Assembly (NCBI GenBank): GCA_012517355.1
Contig: JAAYVD010000178.1
Location: 1 to 49,764 of the forward strand
Direction of reading: 5' to 3'
Origin: Candidatus Rifleibacteriota bacterium
GTDB lineage: Bacteria > Muiribacteriota > Ozemobacteria > Ozemobacterales > Ozemobacteraceae
DNA length: 49,764 nt
Shown here: one piece after another, positions 26,496 to 35,943 of the stretch
Position numbering within the stretch: position 1 is the first letter of the stretch
Layout of the letters: each line of letters begins with the position of its first letter
Position numbers and translations under genes: made by a program
Notes under the pieces: generated by a model
Database searches by the model: none
Told to the model about the DNA's origin: nothing
Seen by the model: the letters and a program-made list of their open reading frames with translations, nothing else

Positions 26496-28580
26496 TCAGT
26501 CGCCAGCCCAGCCGTAGGCGCCCATCTGGCCGCCGTCGTCGGCCGCGCCCAGCAGGGGGGACCCCTCCCGGAGGTGGTAGTCGTAGTCGGCGCTGCCGCC
26601 TCCCACGAACCGGGGGTCGGTGTTGAGGATGGGCGCCCCGCTCTGGGAGCAGTTCTTCGTGGGGGAAAGGAACCCGAAGATGTTGTTCCAGGGGTAGGAC
26701 CGGCCGGCGGTGCGCTCTTCCAGGCCGTAGCCGGTGCCGGGGGCCTCCCGGTTGACCAGGATGCAGTTGCGCAGGTCGGGCCGGTTGCCCCCGTCGACGA
26801 GAACGCCCGCCGGGGCGTCGACGGTCACGAACTCCACGGTCGAAGACCCCGCCTTGATGCTCATTCCGAGCCGGTCGGCAGCCACGACCCCGCCCCGCAC
26901 CGTGGTGGAAGCGGTGTCTTCCAGCTGCAGGCCGGTGCCGAGCACGTCCCGGATGTCGAACCCGGCGAGGGTGAACAGGCGGTTGCCGCGCAGGGCGACC
27001 CCGGTCGCGCCGCCCCGGACGGTCAGGTCGCCGACCCGGCACCCGATGGTGCCGTCGGCGGCCAGGGCGGTGCCGCAGTCGACGCACGACAGGCCGGCCA
27101 ACCGGGTGCCGCTGGCGCCCTGGATGAGCAGGCCGGTCTCGCACGACCGGGCTTCGAAGGCGCTGACGGTCAGGGCGGTGTCGCTGACCAGCAGGCCGGC
27201 GCGGGCGTTGTTGACGGCCAGGCCGGCCAGCACCGAGCCGGTGACCCCCTGGGGGGTACGCACGCGGATGCCCTGCCAGTCGGTGCGGGTGGGCTGCGCC
27301 GAGGCGGAGATGAAGCGGACCGGCAGGGAGGCCGAGGCGCCGATCAGCAGCCGGCCGTCGGCCACGATCTCACAGGCGTTGGGATCGTAGCCGAGCTGCG
27401 AGGCATCGGAAGCGGCGACGCGCACGGTGACCCCCGGCTCGACGGTGAAGGTGACCCCGGCCGGCACCCAGATGTCGCCCGCCAGGTCGATCGGGCTCCA
27501 GGCGGCTTTCCAGGTCACGTCCGCCGTCAGCTCCCCGGCGGGGTACAGGACGACCTCGCTGGTGCGCGAGGAGACGTTGCCATCGAGATCGACCGCCTCG
27601 AGGGCGAACCGCAGGCGCACTCCGGGCGAGGCATATCCGTCGACCACGAACCGCTCGATGCCGGCCACCAACGTCTCGTCGCGCCAGAGGGTGAGCGGGG
27701 AATCCCCGGTGCCGCGCCAGATGCGGAAGCCGGCCAGGGGGTCGGTGCCGGGGTAGCCCCAGGCCAGGCGCGGGCCCTCGTGGGTCTGGCTCAGGATCAC
27801 CGGGTCGGGGGCAGGCGGCGGTCCGGGTTCATCGCCGGTCGGGGTGGGCCGGAAGGTGCTGCTGGCCGAGAGGTAGCGGCGCCCGTCGGGGGTCTCGCCC
27901 TCGATCTGCAGGTGATAGACGGTGTCGGGCCGCAGGGGGGAAAGGGTGAAGCGGTGTTCGAGGCCCGGATCGGAGGGGGGGGTCCGCAGCGCGGGCAGGT
28001 GTTCCCCCTGGTAGACGGCGACGCACCGCATCGGCTCGACGCTGGTGGCGTCGATGACCACCGCCGTCGGGGCGCGGGAGAAGACCGACCAGGCCAGCCG
28101 GTTGGGCAGCGGTTCCAGGGTGAAATCGACCGCCTGGTCGACCTGGCCGAAATCGAGCGAGATGGTGCGCGAGGCAGGCTGGTAGCCGTCGCGCTGCACC
28201 AGCAACCGGTGGCTGCCGGCGTCGAGCGAGGTGAAGGCGTAGCGGCCGTCCTTCCCGGTCACCGCCTCGTAGAGCGACCGGTGCGAGGTGACCTTCGCCC
28301 CGATCACCCGGTTGCCCTGGGTGTCGAGGACCCACCCCGAGACCACCCCGCGCGGGGTCTTCTGTTCGTTCTCGCACCCCCAGACCCCGATCAACAGGGC
28401 AAGCCCGGCGACCAGGAAAAGGGAGGCCCACGGGCGGCGGGGCGGACCGTCGACGGGGGAAGGGGCCCGCCGGCGGTCTTCCGGGCCGCGCAGCACCCGC
28501 GCGATCTCGCGGTGGAGGCGCGCCTGGAAGGAGGGGCGGGGGCCGTGGGGCGGCTGGTGGAGAGGGATCGGGGTGCTCAT
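26496..28580 (-). CDS. Surface protein: carboxypeptidase-regulatory-like, fibronectin-like and beta-helix domains (paralogue 1)
   Basis: A 694-residue protein. A charged N-region of about 50 residues leads to a hydrophobic segment ending IGVWGC (Cys69), a possible lipoprotein site but with an unusually long N-region. A carboxypeptidase-regulatory-like domain follows (GVVSGWVLDTQGNRVIGAKV, about 78-155), then a fibronectin type III-like domain (LSPLRPDTVYHLQIEGET), a second Ig-like part, and a right-handed parallel beta-helix (about 350-650) ending in GQMGAYGWAGD. Start ATG 28580 lies 4 bases behind the stop of paralogue 2, so translation is coupled. It is probably exported and may bind polysaccharide or form a surface layer (inference). 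Confidence 0.8.
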   Translation of the reverse strand: MSTPIPLHQPPHGPRPSFQARLHREIARVLRGPEDRRRAPSPVDGPPRRPWASLFLVAGLALLIGVWGCENEQKTPRGVVSGWVLDTQGNRVIGAKVTSHRSLYEAVTGKDGRYAFTSLDAGSHRLLVQRDGYQPASRTISLDFGQVDQAVDFTLEPLPNRLAWSVFSRAPTAVVIDATSVEPMRCVAVYQGEHLPALRTPPSDPGLEHRFTLSPLRPDTVYHLQIEGETPDGRRYLSASSTFRPTPTGDEPGPPPAPDPVILSQTHEGPRLAWGYPGTDPLAGFRIWRGTGDSPLTLWRDETLVAGIERFVVDGYASPGVRLRFALEAVDLDGNVSSRTSEVVLYPAGELTADVTWKAAWSPIDLAGDIWVPAGVTFTVEPGVTVRVAASDASQLGYDPNACEIVADGRLLIGASASLPVRFISASAQPTRTDWQGIRVRTPQGVTGSVLAGLAVNNARAGLLVSDTALTVSAFEARSCETGLLIQGASGTRLAGLSCVDCGTALAADGTIGCRVGDLTVRGGATGVALRGNRLFTLAGFDIRDVLGTGLQLEDTASTTVRGGVVAADRLGMSIKAGSSTVEFVTVDAPAGVLVDGGNRPDLRNCILVNREAPGTGYGLEERTAGRSYPWNNIFGFLSPTKNCSQSGAPILNTDPRFVGGGSADYDYHLREGSPLLGAADDGGQMGAYGWAGD

Positions 28581-28584
28581 GGGG

Positions 28585-30714
28585 TCACAGATAGCTCTTG
28601 CCGTAGCGGCCGATCTCGAGGCCGTACTGGTCGGCCAGACGCAGCGCGGAAGCGGGCTGCAGGTGGTAGTCGTAGGGGTTGCCGCCGACGAAGTCGGGGG
28701 CGAAGGAGGCGGCGCCAGCGCCGCCGCTGCAGCCCTGGTAGGCGGTCGCGAAACCGGAAAGGTTGTTGTAGGAGAAGATGGGGCCGGCCGGCCCGGTCAC
28801 CTGGATGCCGTAGGTGCCGTCGCCGTCCAGGTTGACCACCAGGTTGTTCTTCACCCGCGGGGTGCCGCTGGCGATGCGGATCCCGATGTCGGCCACGACC
28901 GTGCAGTGGTCGAGGTCGTTCTCGGCGCCGTCGGCGGCGAGGTAGTCGAACCCGATGCCGTCGGGGCAGGTGACCAGGCAGTTGGCGAAGACCGACCGGC
29001 TGAACCGTCCGGTCACGCCCCGGCTGATCGCGTGGATGTGGGTCTCGCGCATGGTCAGCCGTTCCTCGGCCTCCTGCGCCTCGTGCCAGACGCCCACCCC
29101 GGCATCGGTGACGGTGCAGCCCTCGATCGAGAAGCGGCGGCAGCCCCGCACGCTGATGGCCGCCGAGGCCACGTCGTCGAAGGTGCAGGCGGTCAGGGCG
29201 GGGGCGTTGCGGGTGTCGTCGAACCGCACCCCGCCCTGGGTATAGCGGATGGCCAGGTTCTGCAGGGAAGCCGCGACCCCGTCGACATGGACCGCGTAGG
29301 GGGAACAGCCGAACAGGCGGACGTAGGACAGTTCGGAGTTGCCGGTGCCGCCGGGGCGGATGCGGATGCCGCCCCAGTGCGCGCGGGAAGCCGCCCCGTC
29401 GAGGGCGGAAAACCCGATCGGGGCGTCGGCGGTTCCCAGCATCGACACCCGGCCCTGGACGAGGATCTCGACCCGGTCGGGGTCTTCCCCGAGCCGGAAG
29501 GTGTCGACGCTGGCCACCCGGATGTCGACGCCGGGTTCGACGGTGAGGGTGACCCCGACGGCGACGATCAGGTCGCTGACCAGGATGTAGGGCGACCCCG
29601 AGGCGGTCAGGCGGAGGTCCTGGGTCAGGAACCCCGGCATGAACACGCGGGGCGACAGGGTCATGGCGGAGGGGCCCCCGAGCACGTTGCGGGCGACCAC
29701 CCCGTAGCGGTAGAAGTGGCCGCCCACCGCCGTCTGGTCCTGCCAGGCGGCGGTGTCGCGGTCGAGGAGGTCGGTGGTCATGAGGGCCCAGGGGCCGTCG
29801 TTGTCGCTGCGCCAGACCTGGTAGGAGACGGCGGAGGTGGAGGTCGACAGGTCCCAGGCCACGTCGACGAGGCCATAGGCGGGCAGGCCGGCGAGGCGGA
29901 CGGCGGGCGGCGGGGTGGGCCCGTCGCCGGCGCTGGTCTTGAAGGACAGGTCGTAGGAGTACCAGGTGACCGACGACGAGTCGGTGAAGCGGACCCGGAA
30001 GTGATAGAGGGTTTCGGGGGTCAGGCCGGTCAGGGTCAGGGCGTGGTCCTCGGCGGGATCGTGCTCGCCGACCGTCTGGCCGTAGCTCTGGGTGGGGCCG
30101 TATTCCACCTCGCAGACCAGGGGTTTGTAGGTCTTCCAGGTGACGACGGCGGTCGAGGAGCCGACGGTGTCGGCGCGCACCTGGCTGATGAACTTGACCG
30201 CCCCGCCCTGGTTGAGCCGGATCTCCTCGACGCGGACGGTCTCGTTGGCGGGAATCACGAACTCGCGGACCTCGCGGGTGTAACTGGCGTGGGTGATGAC
30301 GATCTGGTTGCGGCCGGCCGGCAGTTCGGAAAGGTAGAACACGCCGTCGGTTCCCGACCAGACCTTCTCCTCCTCGGCGAAGAGGGAGTAGACCTGGGCG
30401 TAGACCACGACGTTGCCGGCGGCGTCGAGGAGGCGGCCATGCAGGCTGCCGGTCTGGGGCTGGCGCAGGCCGCAGCCGACGCTGGCGGAAATGACGATCA
30501 GCAGCGCGAGGGCGGCGAGGCGGGCGGCGGGCCTCCTGGCGATGGGCGACCCGGGGCTGGCGAGCCGCCATCCGTGGCGGCGAGGGGACCCTTCCGACGT
30601 CGTGGGGGTCGGCCCCCCGGCATGGCGGAGGGCCGGCGCTTCGCGCCACCCTTCCTGACAGCCAGGGGGCACTTCCGACGTCGTGCCGGTCGGGAGGTGG
30701 CGCTCAGGGGACAT
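28585..30714 (-). CDS. Surface lipoprotein with the same architecture (paralogue 2), N-terminus encoded by the hairpin repeat
   Basis: A 709-residue paralogue. The lipobox SASVGC (Cys81) ends a hydrophobic segment LAALALLIVISASVG. A carboxypeptidase-regulatory-like domain (LHGRLLDAAGNVVVYAQV), a fibronectin-like domain (LTGLTPETLYHFRVRF), an Ig-like part and a right-handed beta-helix (about 330-640) follow. The only ordinary start codons in frame are ATG 30714, overlapping the upstream stop by 11 nt, and GTG 30672. Both lie upstream of or inside the degenerate 81-bp repeat, so residues of roughly 9-63 are repeat-derived (TSEVPPGC, PTTSEGSPRRHGWR). This long N-region is odd for a lipoprotein. 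A non-standard start after the repeat cannot be excluded. Confidence 0.75.
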   Translation of the reverse strand: MSPERHLPTGTTSEVPPGCQEGWREAPALRHAGGPTPTTSEGSPRRHGWRLASPGSPIARRPAARLAALALLIVISASVGCGLRQPQTGSLHGRLLDAAGNVVVYAQVYSLFAEEEKVWSGTDGVFYLSELPAGRNQIVITHASYTREVREFVIPANETVRVEEIRLNQGGAVKFISQVRADTVGSSTAVVTWKTYKPLVCEVEYGPTQSYGQTVGEHDPAEDHALTLTGLTPETLYHFRVRFTDSSSVTWYSYDLSFKTSAGDGPTPPPAVRLAGLPAYGLVDVAWDLSTSTSAVSYQVWRSDNDGPWALMTTDLLDRDTAAWQDQTAVGGHFYRYGVVARNVLGGPSAMTLSPRVFMPGFLTQDLRLTASGSPYILVSDLIVAVGVTLTVEPGVDIRVASVDTFRLGEDPDRVEILVQGRVSMLGTADAPIGFSALDGAASRAHWGGIRIRPGGTGNSELSYVRLFGCSPYAVHVDGVAASLQNLAIRYTQGGVRFDDTRNAPALTACTFDDVASAAISVRGCRRFSIEGCTVTDAGVGVWHEAQEAEERLTMRETHIHAISRGVTGRFSRSVFANCLVTCPDGIGFDYLAADGAENDLDHCTVVADIGIRIASGTPRVKNNLVVNLDGDGTYGIQVTGPAGPIFSYNNLSGFATAYQGCSGGAGAASFAPDFVGGNPYDYHLQPASALRLADQYGLEIGRYGKSYL
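30530..30700. repeat. Degenerate copies of the 81-bp hairpin repeat inside a coding region
   Basis: Two diverged units. GCCGCCATCCGTGGCGGC at 30565-30582 is identical to the second hairpin at 14585-14602. TTCCGACGTCGTG occurs twice, about 80 bases apart, each followed by GGTCGG. GGCGC-TTC-GCGCC keeps a hairpin with different bases. The element fills the space between the stop of paralogue 3 and the signal peptide of paralogue 2 and stays open in the reading frame of paralogue 2. Confidence 0.75.
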
Positions 30715-32701
30715 CGAAGGCCCCGATGTCCTCGCCGTTGTAGCCCGCCCCCTTCAGGTTGCTGCCCGAGGGCCGGTAGTCGAAGGCGGCGTTGGGGGTC
30801 TCGGTGAAAGGGCTGCCGCCCTGCAGTTGCGGGTCGAGGGCGACCGGGTTGGCGATCCCGGTCAGGGCGCCGCCCGCCGCATCGACGTAGCGGCGGGTTT
30901 CGGTGGCGGTGAGGTTCCAGACGTCGTTGAAGGCGATGGTGTGGGAGGCGGCGGCGTAGGCGGCGTCGCCGTTGTAGCGGACCCCGGTGGTTCCCTGGCT
31001 CCGGTCGGCCAGGATCAGGTTGCTGCGGATGGTGCCGCGGCCGGTGCCGCGGATCTCGACCCCGGTCTGGGCCTGCAGGGTGTTGCGACGCAGCTCGTCC
31101 TTCCCGCGCAGGATGACGGCGATGCCGTGGGGGCCGGGGGCCACGAGGTTGCGGACGGCCCGCGACTGGACGGAGGGGTTGCCCAGGTCGAGACCGGCGA
31201 CGTCCCAGAACTGGACGGTGTTGCCGGAGATCTCGGACAGCCCGTTGTTCCGGGAGACGATGCCGGTGAAGCAGCGGACGGCGGTGCAGGAGGCGACGCG
31301 CACCAGGACGTCCGTGTTGGTGGCCAGCAGGAACCCGGCGACGCAGCCGTCGGCGGTGGAGCCAAGGATGGTCACGTCCTGGCGGGCGCCGGTGCATTCG
31401 ATGCCGGAGTCGCTGCAGTTCGAGAAGGTGGAGCCGCTGATGGCGGGGATCCCTTTCTCCCCGCGGATGCCATCGACGGCGAAGGAGAGGTGCAGGCCCG
31501 CGATCTGGGAGGTGCCGAGGTTGGCGATGGGATCGAAGGTGATGCCCACCCAGTCGCCGGCCCTGGGGTTGCCGGCGGCCGAGGTGATGACCACCGGTTC
31601 GGCGGCCAGGCCCTGGATGGCCAGGGTTCCCGAGATCTTCAGTTCGACCTTGCGGTCCGAGCCGGCGTCGGTGTCCCACTGGTCGGCGGACGACACCTTC
31701 ACCACCACGCCGGGGGTCATGGTCAGGCTGTAGCCTTCGCGCACCCACAGGTCTCCGGTGAGTTCGTAGGGGTTGTTGGCGGCCGTCCAGACGAGGTTGG
31801 AGCGGGCCGCCCCGGGCAGGAGGAAGGAGACGACCTGGCCGGGCGGGCTTTCCTCGCCCGCGCCCGAGACCCTGGTCAGGCGGTAGTAGACCTTCTCTCC
31901 GGGCATGACCGCGGTATCGGTGTAGGAGGTGTTCAGGGTGGGGGCGGAGGCGACGGGGACGAACGGGCCGGCGGCGGCGGCGGCGCGATAGAGGTGGTAG
32001 CCGGCCAGGTCGCCGCCGGTGTCGGCATCCCAGGAGAGGATGACCGCGTCGATGCCGGCCTCCTTGCGGGCGGCCAGGTTGGTCGGGGGGTTGCCCCGGG
32101 CGGTGTAGAGCGTGGAGAAGGTGTAGTCCTTCCCGGTGAGGGTGCGGCTCTTGGAGTCGGTGGCCCGGCCGCGCACGTGGTAGGTGGTGAAGGGGGTCAG
32201 GCCGGTGAGGGCGAACTGGTGGAAGGTGGTGGCGGTGGCCGTCTTGGCGGAGGAGGATTCATACAGGGTGTTGGGGCCGTATTCCACCCAGGCGGTGCAG
32301 GCTTCGCGGGTGTAGAAGCTCACCGTGGCCTCGGAGGAGGTCACGTCGGAGATGCCCAGGCCGTACAGGGCCCCCTTGTCGACGAGGGCGAACAGCAGGT
32401 TTTCGACGATGGTTCCGGACAGCACCTCCACCTCGCGGCTGTGCGGCTCGTAGCCTTCGCGCTCGGCGATGACCGAGTAGAACTGGGGTTCCAGGTCGTC
32501 GAGGGCGAACGCCCCCGAACTGTCGGTGTAGGCCGAGGTGCCGCCCGCGGTGACGCGGGTGCCGCCGAGGGGCTTGCCGGCGATGTCGGTGACCACGCCG
32601 CGCAGGCCGCCCCGGGCGGGGGAACTGGTCGACAGGCATCCCTGGATTCCCCAAAGGGCCCAGACGAGGCAGAAAACAACGATGGTGCGCCGATGTTTCA
32701 T
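30704..32701 (-). CDS. Surface lipoprotein with the same architecture (paralogue 3)
   Basis: A 665-residue lipoprotein, the first of the three-gene set. It has a compact classical signal: MKHRRTIVVFCLVWALWGIQ then GC, with lipidated Cys22. A carboxypeptidase-regulatory-like domain follows (GLRGVVTDIAGKPLGGTRV), then a fibronectin-like part (YGPNTLYESS, LTGLTPFTTYHVRGRA), an Ig-like part (PPTNLAARKEAGIDAVILSW) and a right-handed beta-helix (about 350-630) ending NGEDIGAFDVP. The start at 32701 has AGGAGG only one base before it; ATG 32722 (MFRITGG), with a run of G upstream, is an alternative that would lengthen the signal by 7 residues. Confidence 0.82.
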   Translation of the reverse strand: MKHRRTIVVFCLVWALWGIQGCLSTSSPARGGLRGVVTDIAGKPLGGTRVTAGGTSAYTDSSGAFALDDLEPQFYSVIAEREGYEPHSREVEVLSGTIVENLLFALVDKGALYGLGISDVTSSEATVSFYTREACTAWVEYGPNTLYESSSAKTATATTFHQFALTGLTPFTTYHVRGRATDSKSRTLTGKDYTFSTLYTARGNPPTNLAARKEAGIDAVILSWDADTGGDLAGYHLYRAAAAAGPFVPVASAPTLNTSYTDTAVMPGEKVYYRLTRVSGAGEESPPGQVVSFLLPGAARSNLVWTAANNPYELTGDLWVREGYSLTMTPGVVVKVSSADQWDTDAGSDRKVELKISGTLAIQGLAAEPVVITSAAGNPRAGDWVGITFDPIANLGTSQIAGLHLSFAVDGIRGEKGIPAISGSTFSNCSDSGIECTGARQDVTILGSTADGCVAGFLLATNTDVLVRVASCTAVRCFTGIVSRNNGLSEISGNTVQFWDVAGLDLGNPSVQSRAVRNLVAPGPHGIAVILRGKDELRRNTLQAQTGVEIRGTGRGTIRSNLILADRSQGTTGVRYNGDAAYAAASHTIAFNDVWNLTATETRRYVDAAGGALTGIANPVALDPQLQGGSPFTETPNAAFDYRPSGSNLKGAGYNGEDIGAFDVP

Positions 32702-33044
32702 TCCTCCTGTAATTCGGAACATTCCCCCCCGAACATTAGGGGGAAGAGGTCGATTGCCCCGCGGAGTCTCGCCGGGAAATCGCGAAGCCTCATGGGGGCG
32801 GCTTCCCAGGCGGGGTCCCCCGGCATCCTGGCCGGAAGGCCAGGGCAGTTGCCAACCCCCGCTTCCACCGGCGCGGCGAAGGGGTTTCCCGCCGTGCCCC
32901 AACCGCCATGGCGGCTCCTGCCCCACGCGTGGGCCATGCATTGGCGTTGCATAATGGGTCGCCTGGGGTTACCCTGGAGGGCGGCGCCGCCCCAATGGGT
33001 GGGCCCCGTTCCCACCACGGTCAGAAACAGGAAGGAAAGGAAAG
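32702..33044. other. Intergenic region between divergent genes
   Basis: About 340 bp between paralogue 3 and the aminotransferase. It holds a perfect hairpin CCTGGCC-GGAA-GGCCAGG (32827-32844) and a CATAAT (32950-32955) that may be a -10 box for the plus-strand genes, but the -35 is poor. I see no gene. Confidence 0.4.
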
Positions 33045-34280
33045 ATGAAGAACCTGGCTCTCTCGCAGCGTGCCAACCGCATGCCGGCCTCCCCCATCCG
33101 CAAGCTGATCCCGCTGGCCAACGCTGCCCGCAAGCGCGGCGTCACCATCTACCCGCTCAACATCGGGCAGCCCGACATCCACACCCCCGAACCGGTGCGC
33201 GAGGCGATCCGCTCCTTCGACCAGAAGGTCCTGGCCTACAGCCCCTCTCCCGGCGAGGATTACCTGCTGGAAGCCTTCGCCGCGTATTACAAGCAGAACC
33301 AGATCCCGCTCGAGCCCGAGGAGATCATCGTCACCACCGGCGGCAGCGAGTCGATCTTCTTCGCCTACCTGGCCATCTGCGACCCGGGTGACGAGGTCAT
33401 CGTCTTCGAGCCGTTCTACACCAACTACAACGGCATGGCCTTCGAGACCAACGTCACCCTGAAGGCCCTGACCACCTATGCCGAGGACGGGTTCCAGCTG
33501 CCCGCGATGGATGTCATCGAGAAGGCCATCACCCCCAAAACCCGCGGCATCCTGATCTGCAACCCGAACAACCCCACCGGCACCATCTATCCGCGCCAGA
33601 CCCTCGAGGGGCTGGGCTACCTCGTCAAGAAGCACAACATCTTCCTGCTGGCTGACGAGGTCTACCGCGAGTTCACCTACGACGGGCTGTCCCACACCTC
33701 GATCATGCAGATCCCCGGCCTCGAGGAGCACGCCATCCTGCTCGACAGCGTGTCGAAGCGGTACTCGGCGTGCGGCGCGCGCATCGGCACCATCTGCAGC
33801 AAGAACAAGGCGGTCGTGGACGCCTGCCTGCGGTTCGCCCAGGCGCGCCTCAGCTCGCCGACGGTCGAGCAGTGGGCCAGCCGGGCCGGCCTGATGATGG
33901 ACCCCTCCTACTTCAAACCCATCCTCGAGGAGTACCAGCGCCGGCGCGACGCCGTGATGACCGGCCTGGCGGCGATCCCGGGGGCGGTCTGCAAGACCCC
34001 GACCGGGGCGTTCTACGTCATCGTCAAGCTGCCGATCAAGGATGCCGAGCTGTTCGCCCGCTGGCTGCTGACCGACTTCCAGGCCGACGGGGAGTCGGTG
34101 CTGGTGGCGCCGGCCGCCGGGTTCTACGCCAACCCCGGCCTGGGGAAGGACGAGATCCGCATCAGCTACGTGCTCGAGGTCGAGAAGCTGAACCGGGCCA
34201 TGAAGGCCCTGGCCGCCGGGGTCAAGCAGTTCCAGAAGATCGAGGGACACCCAAAGGCCGAGAACGTGGCGGTGGCCTGA
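33045..34280 (+). CDS. Class I PLP-dependent aminotransferase (aspartate aminotransferase-like)
   Basis: A 411-residue fold-type I aminotransferase. Signatures are [26 protein letters not shown] (substrate region), [23 protein letters not shown], and [14 protein letters not shown] with the PLP Lys at 238. The ATG at 33045 has a purine-rich ribosome site (AGGAAAGGA). It is followed without gap by dut and then dapB. Because DapB makes tetrahydrodipicolinate, the aminotransferase may act in aspartate or lysine/diaminopimelate synthesis, for example as an aspartate or succinyl-DAP aminotransferase (inference). Exact specificity cannot be read from sequence. Confidence 0.9.
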   Translation: MKNLALSQRANRMPASPIRKLIPLANAARKRGVTIYPLNIGQPDIHTPEPVREAIRSFDQKVLAYSPSPGEDYLLEAFAAYYKQNQIPLEPEEIIVTTGGSESIFFAYLAICDPGDEVIVFEPFYTNYNGMAFETNVTLKALTTYAEDGFQLPAMDVIEKAITPKTRGILICNPNNPTGTIYPRQTLEGLGYLVKKHNIFLLADEVYREFTYDGLSHTSIMQIPGLEEHAILLDSVSKRYSACGARIGTICSKNKAVVDACLRFAQARLSSPTVEQWASRAGLMMDPSYFKPILEEYQRRRDAVMTGLAAIPGAVCKTPTGAFYVIVKLPIKDAELFARWLLTDFQADGESVLVAPAAGFYANPGLGKDEIRISYVLEVEKLNRAMKALAAGVKQFQKIEGHPKAENVAVA

Positions 34281-34281
34281 C

Positions 34282-34776
34282 ATGCCCCGGACCGCCCCCG
34301 CCGCCCACCCCCGCCCTGCCCCGGAAGCGGCCGTTCCTGCCGGTCCCGTGGTCACCGTCGAGACGGTGGGGGGCGGGGCGGTGGCCCTGCCCGCCCGGGC
34401 CACCCACGGGGCTGCCGGCTACGACATCTGTTCGCGGGAAACCCTGACCATCGCCCCCGGCCGTTTCGCCAAGGTCCCGACCGGTCTCAAGCTGGCCATT
34501 CCCGAAGGGTTCGAGGCCCAGGTGCGGCCCCGGTCGGGGCTGGCGGCGAAGCACGGGGTGACCGTCCTGAACGCCCCCGGCACGATCGACAGCGATTACC
34601 GGGGCGAGGTCTGCGTGTTGCTGGTCAACCACGGCCCCGAGCCCTTCACGGTCGAGGCGGGCATGCGCATCGCCCAGATGGTGTTCGCCCCGGTCACCAC
34701 GATGGCCTTCGCCACGGTGGCCTCCCTCGCCGGGTCGGCGCGGGGGGAGGGCGGGTTCGGATCGACCGGCCGGTGA
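34282..34776 (+). CDS. dut: dUTP pyrophosphatase (deoxyuridine triphosphatase)
   Basis: A 164-residue trimeric-type dUTPase. All five motifs are visible: [41 protein letters not shown] and the C-terminal [10 protein letters not shown]. It hydrolyses dUTP to dUMP, keeping uracil out of DNA and feeding dTMP synthesis. An N-terminal Ala/Pro-rich extension of about 25 residues precedes the core. The ATG follows the aminotransferase stop by one base, so the two are coupled. Downstream there is a 60-base gap to dapB. Confidence 0.95.
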   Translation: MPRTAPAAHPRPAPEAAVPAGPVVTVETVGGGAVALPARATHGAAGYDICSRETLTIAPGRFAKVPTGLKLAIPEGFEAQVRPRSGLAAKHGVTVLNAPGTIDSDYRGEVCVLLVNHGPEPFTVEAGMRIAQMVFAPVTTMAFATVASLAGSARGEGGFGSTGR

Positions 34777-34836
34777 CCGATAGTAGAAGAGAGATTCCAG
34801 CCGGGTCCGCCCATGGGCGGAAAAGGAGCGAGTGAG

Positions 34837-35589
34837 ATGAGCGGCAAGCCGCGGGTGTGTGTGGTCGGGTGTACGGGAAAGATGGGGCAGGTCATCTGCC
34901 GGGGCCTGCTGGCCAGCCAGGAGTTCCAGCTGGTGGCCGGGGTCGACGTGGCCCGGGCGGGCGACGACATCGGCCAGGTGGTCAATGTCGGGCACATCGG
35001 CATCCCGGTGACCACCAATCTGCAGACCACGCTGTCCGACGCGAAGGTCGACCTGGCCATCGACTTCACCGTTCCCCACGCGGTGACCAACAACGTGGCC
35101 ATCTGCCTGCAAGAGAAGGTTCCCGTGCTGGTGGGCACCACCGGCCTGTCTCCCGAGGACGTCGAGAAGCTGCAGCACCTGGCCGGCAAGACCGGCACGC
35201 CGGTGCTGATCGTTCCCAACTTCGCCATCGGGGCCCTGCTGATGATGGAGTTCTGCCAGAAGGCGGCCCGCTACATGCCCCACGTCGAGATCATCGAACT
35301 GCACCATCCCCAGAAGATCGACAAGCCGTCGGGCACGGCGCGCCGGACGCGCGAGTGCATGATGCAGGCGATGGGCCGCGCCGACGTCGAGGACCCGGAG
35401 CAGGTGCCGATCCACTCGGTGCGCCTGCCCGGCCTGGTGGCCCACCAGGAGGTCATCTTCGGGGATGTCGGGCAGGTGCTGACCATCCGGCACGACAGTT
35501 TCCAGCGAGAGTCGTTCATGCCCGGGGTCATCCTGGGCTTGCAGAAGCTGCAGAAGATCAAGGGGCTGAAGATCGGCCTCGACCTGTGA
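34837..35589 (+). CDS. dapB: 4-hydroxy-tetrahydrodipicolinate reductase
   Basis: A 250-residue DapB. The N-terminal dinucleotide-binding motif VVGCTGKMGQVI is near residues 7-18, and the catalytic and substrate motif ELHHPQKIDKPSGTA is at about 153-167 (usual form E.HH..K.D.PSGTA). It reduces hydroxy-tetrahydrodipicolinate with NAD(P)H in the lysine/diaminopimelate pathway. ATG 34837 has AGGAG 8 bases upstream; the frame reaches back to 34813, but that start is less well placed. DapA and other pathway genes are not in the window. It shares an operon with the aminotransferase and dut. Confidence 0.93.
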   Translation: MSGKPRVCVVGCTGKMGQVICRGLLASQEFQLVAGVDVARAGDDIGQVVNVGHIGIPVTTNLQTTLSDAKVDLAIDFTVPHAVTNNVAICLQEKVPVLVGTTGLSPEDVEKLQHLAGKTGTPVLIVPNFAIGALLMMEFCQKAARYMPHVEIIELHHPQKIDKPSGTARRTRECMMQAMGRADVEDPEQVPIHSVRLPGLVAHQEVIFGDVGQVLTIRHDSFQRESFMPGVILGLQKLQKIKGLKIGLDL

Positions 35590-35602
35590 CCTGAAGGGCC
35601 CT

Positions 35603-35627
35603 GCCGCCGCCCCCGTCGGGCGGCGGC
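35603..35627 (+). other. GC-rich hairpin after dapB
   Basis: A perfect 10-bp stem GCCGCCGCCC/GGGCGGCGGC with loop CCGTC lies between dapB and the small membrane protein. There is no U-tract, so it could be a weak terminator, an mRNA-stabilising hairpin or an attenuator. Confidence 0.4.
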
Positions 35628-35649
35628 CGTGTTTGCGGGAGGAAGAGCC

Positions 35650-35919
35650 ATGGCCGGCGAATCGGATTTCAGCGGGTGCTTCAAGGTGGTGGTCATCCTC
35701 GCGGTCATCCTGGCCGTCTTCGTCTTCCTGTTCGTCAAGAGCGGCACGCTGGAGATGCAGCAGGAGACCTACTACAAGGACGCCATGCCGTATCAGCGCA
35801 CCAACTACCTCTTCCATTGGGACCGCTTCACCGGCTACGTCAAGAGCATCCCGGGACGGCTCAAGAGGATGGCCGGGTATGCCCCCGAGCCGGCCACGCC
35901 GCCGGCGACGAAGAACTGA
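35650..35919 (+). CDS. Small single-helix membrane protein
   Basis: An 89-residue protein of unknown function. One membrane helix (FKVVVILAVILAVFVFLFV, about 12-30) is followed by a polar, Tyr-rich region (YYKDAMPYQRTNYLFHWDRF) and a Pro/Ala-rich end. The ATG at 35650 has a strong GGGAGGA site about 7 bases upstream, which is the best evidence that it is real. It may be co-transcribed with dapB through the hairpin at 35603-35627. Confidence 0.7.
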   Translation: MAGESDFSGCFKVVVILAVILAVFVFLFVKSGTLEMQQETYYKDAMPYQRTNYLFHWDRFTGYVKSIPGRLKRMAGYAPEPATPPATKN

Positions 35920-35943
35920 GGGCAGCTTCGGAACAGGGCCGGC

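Noticed and set aside
25359-28835. A 1158-residue plus-strand frame
   Set aside because: It runs across the phosphatase and surface-protein genes in antisense and has no motif.
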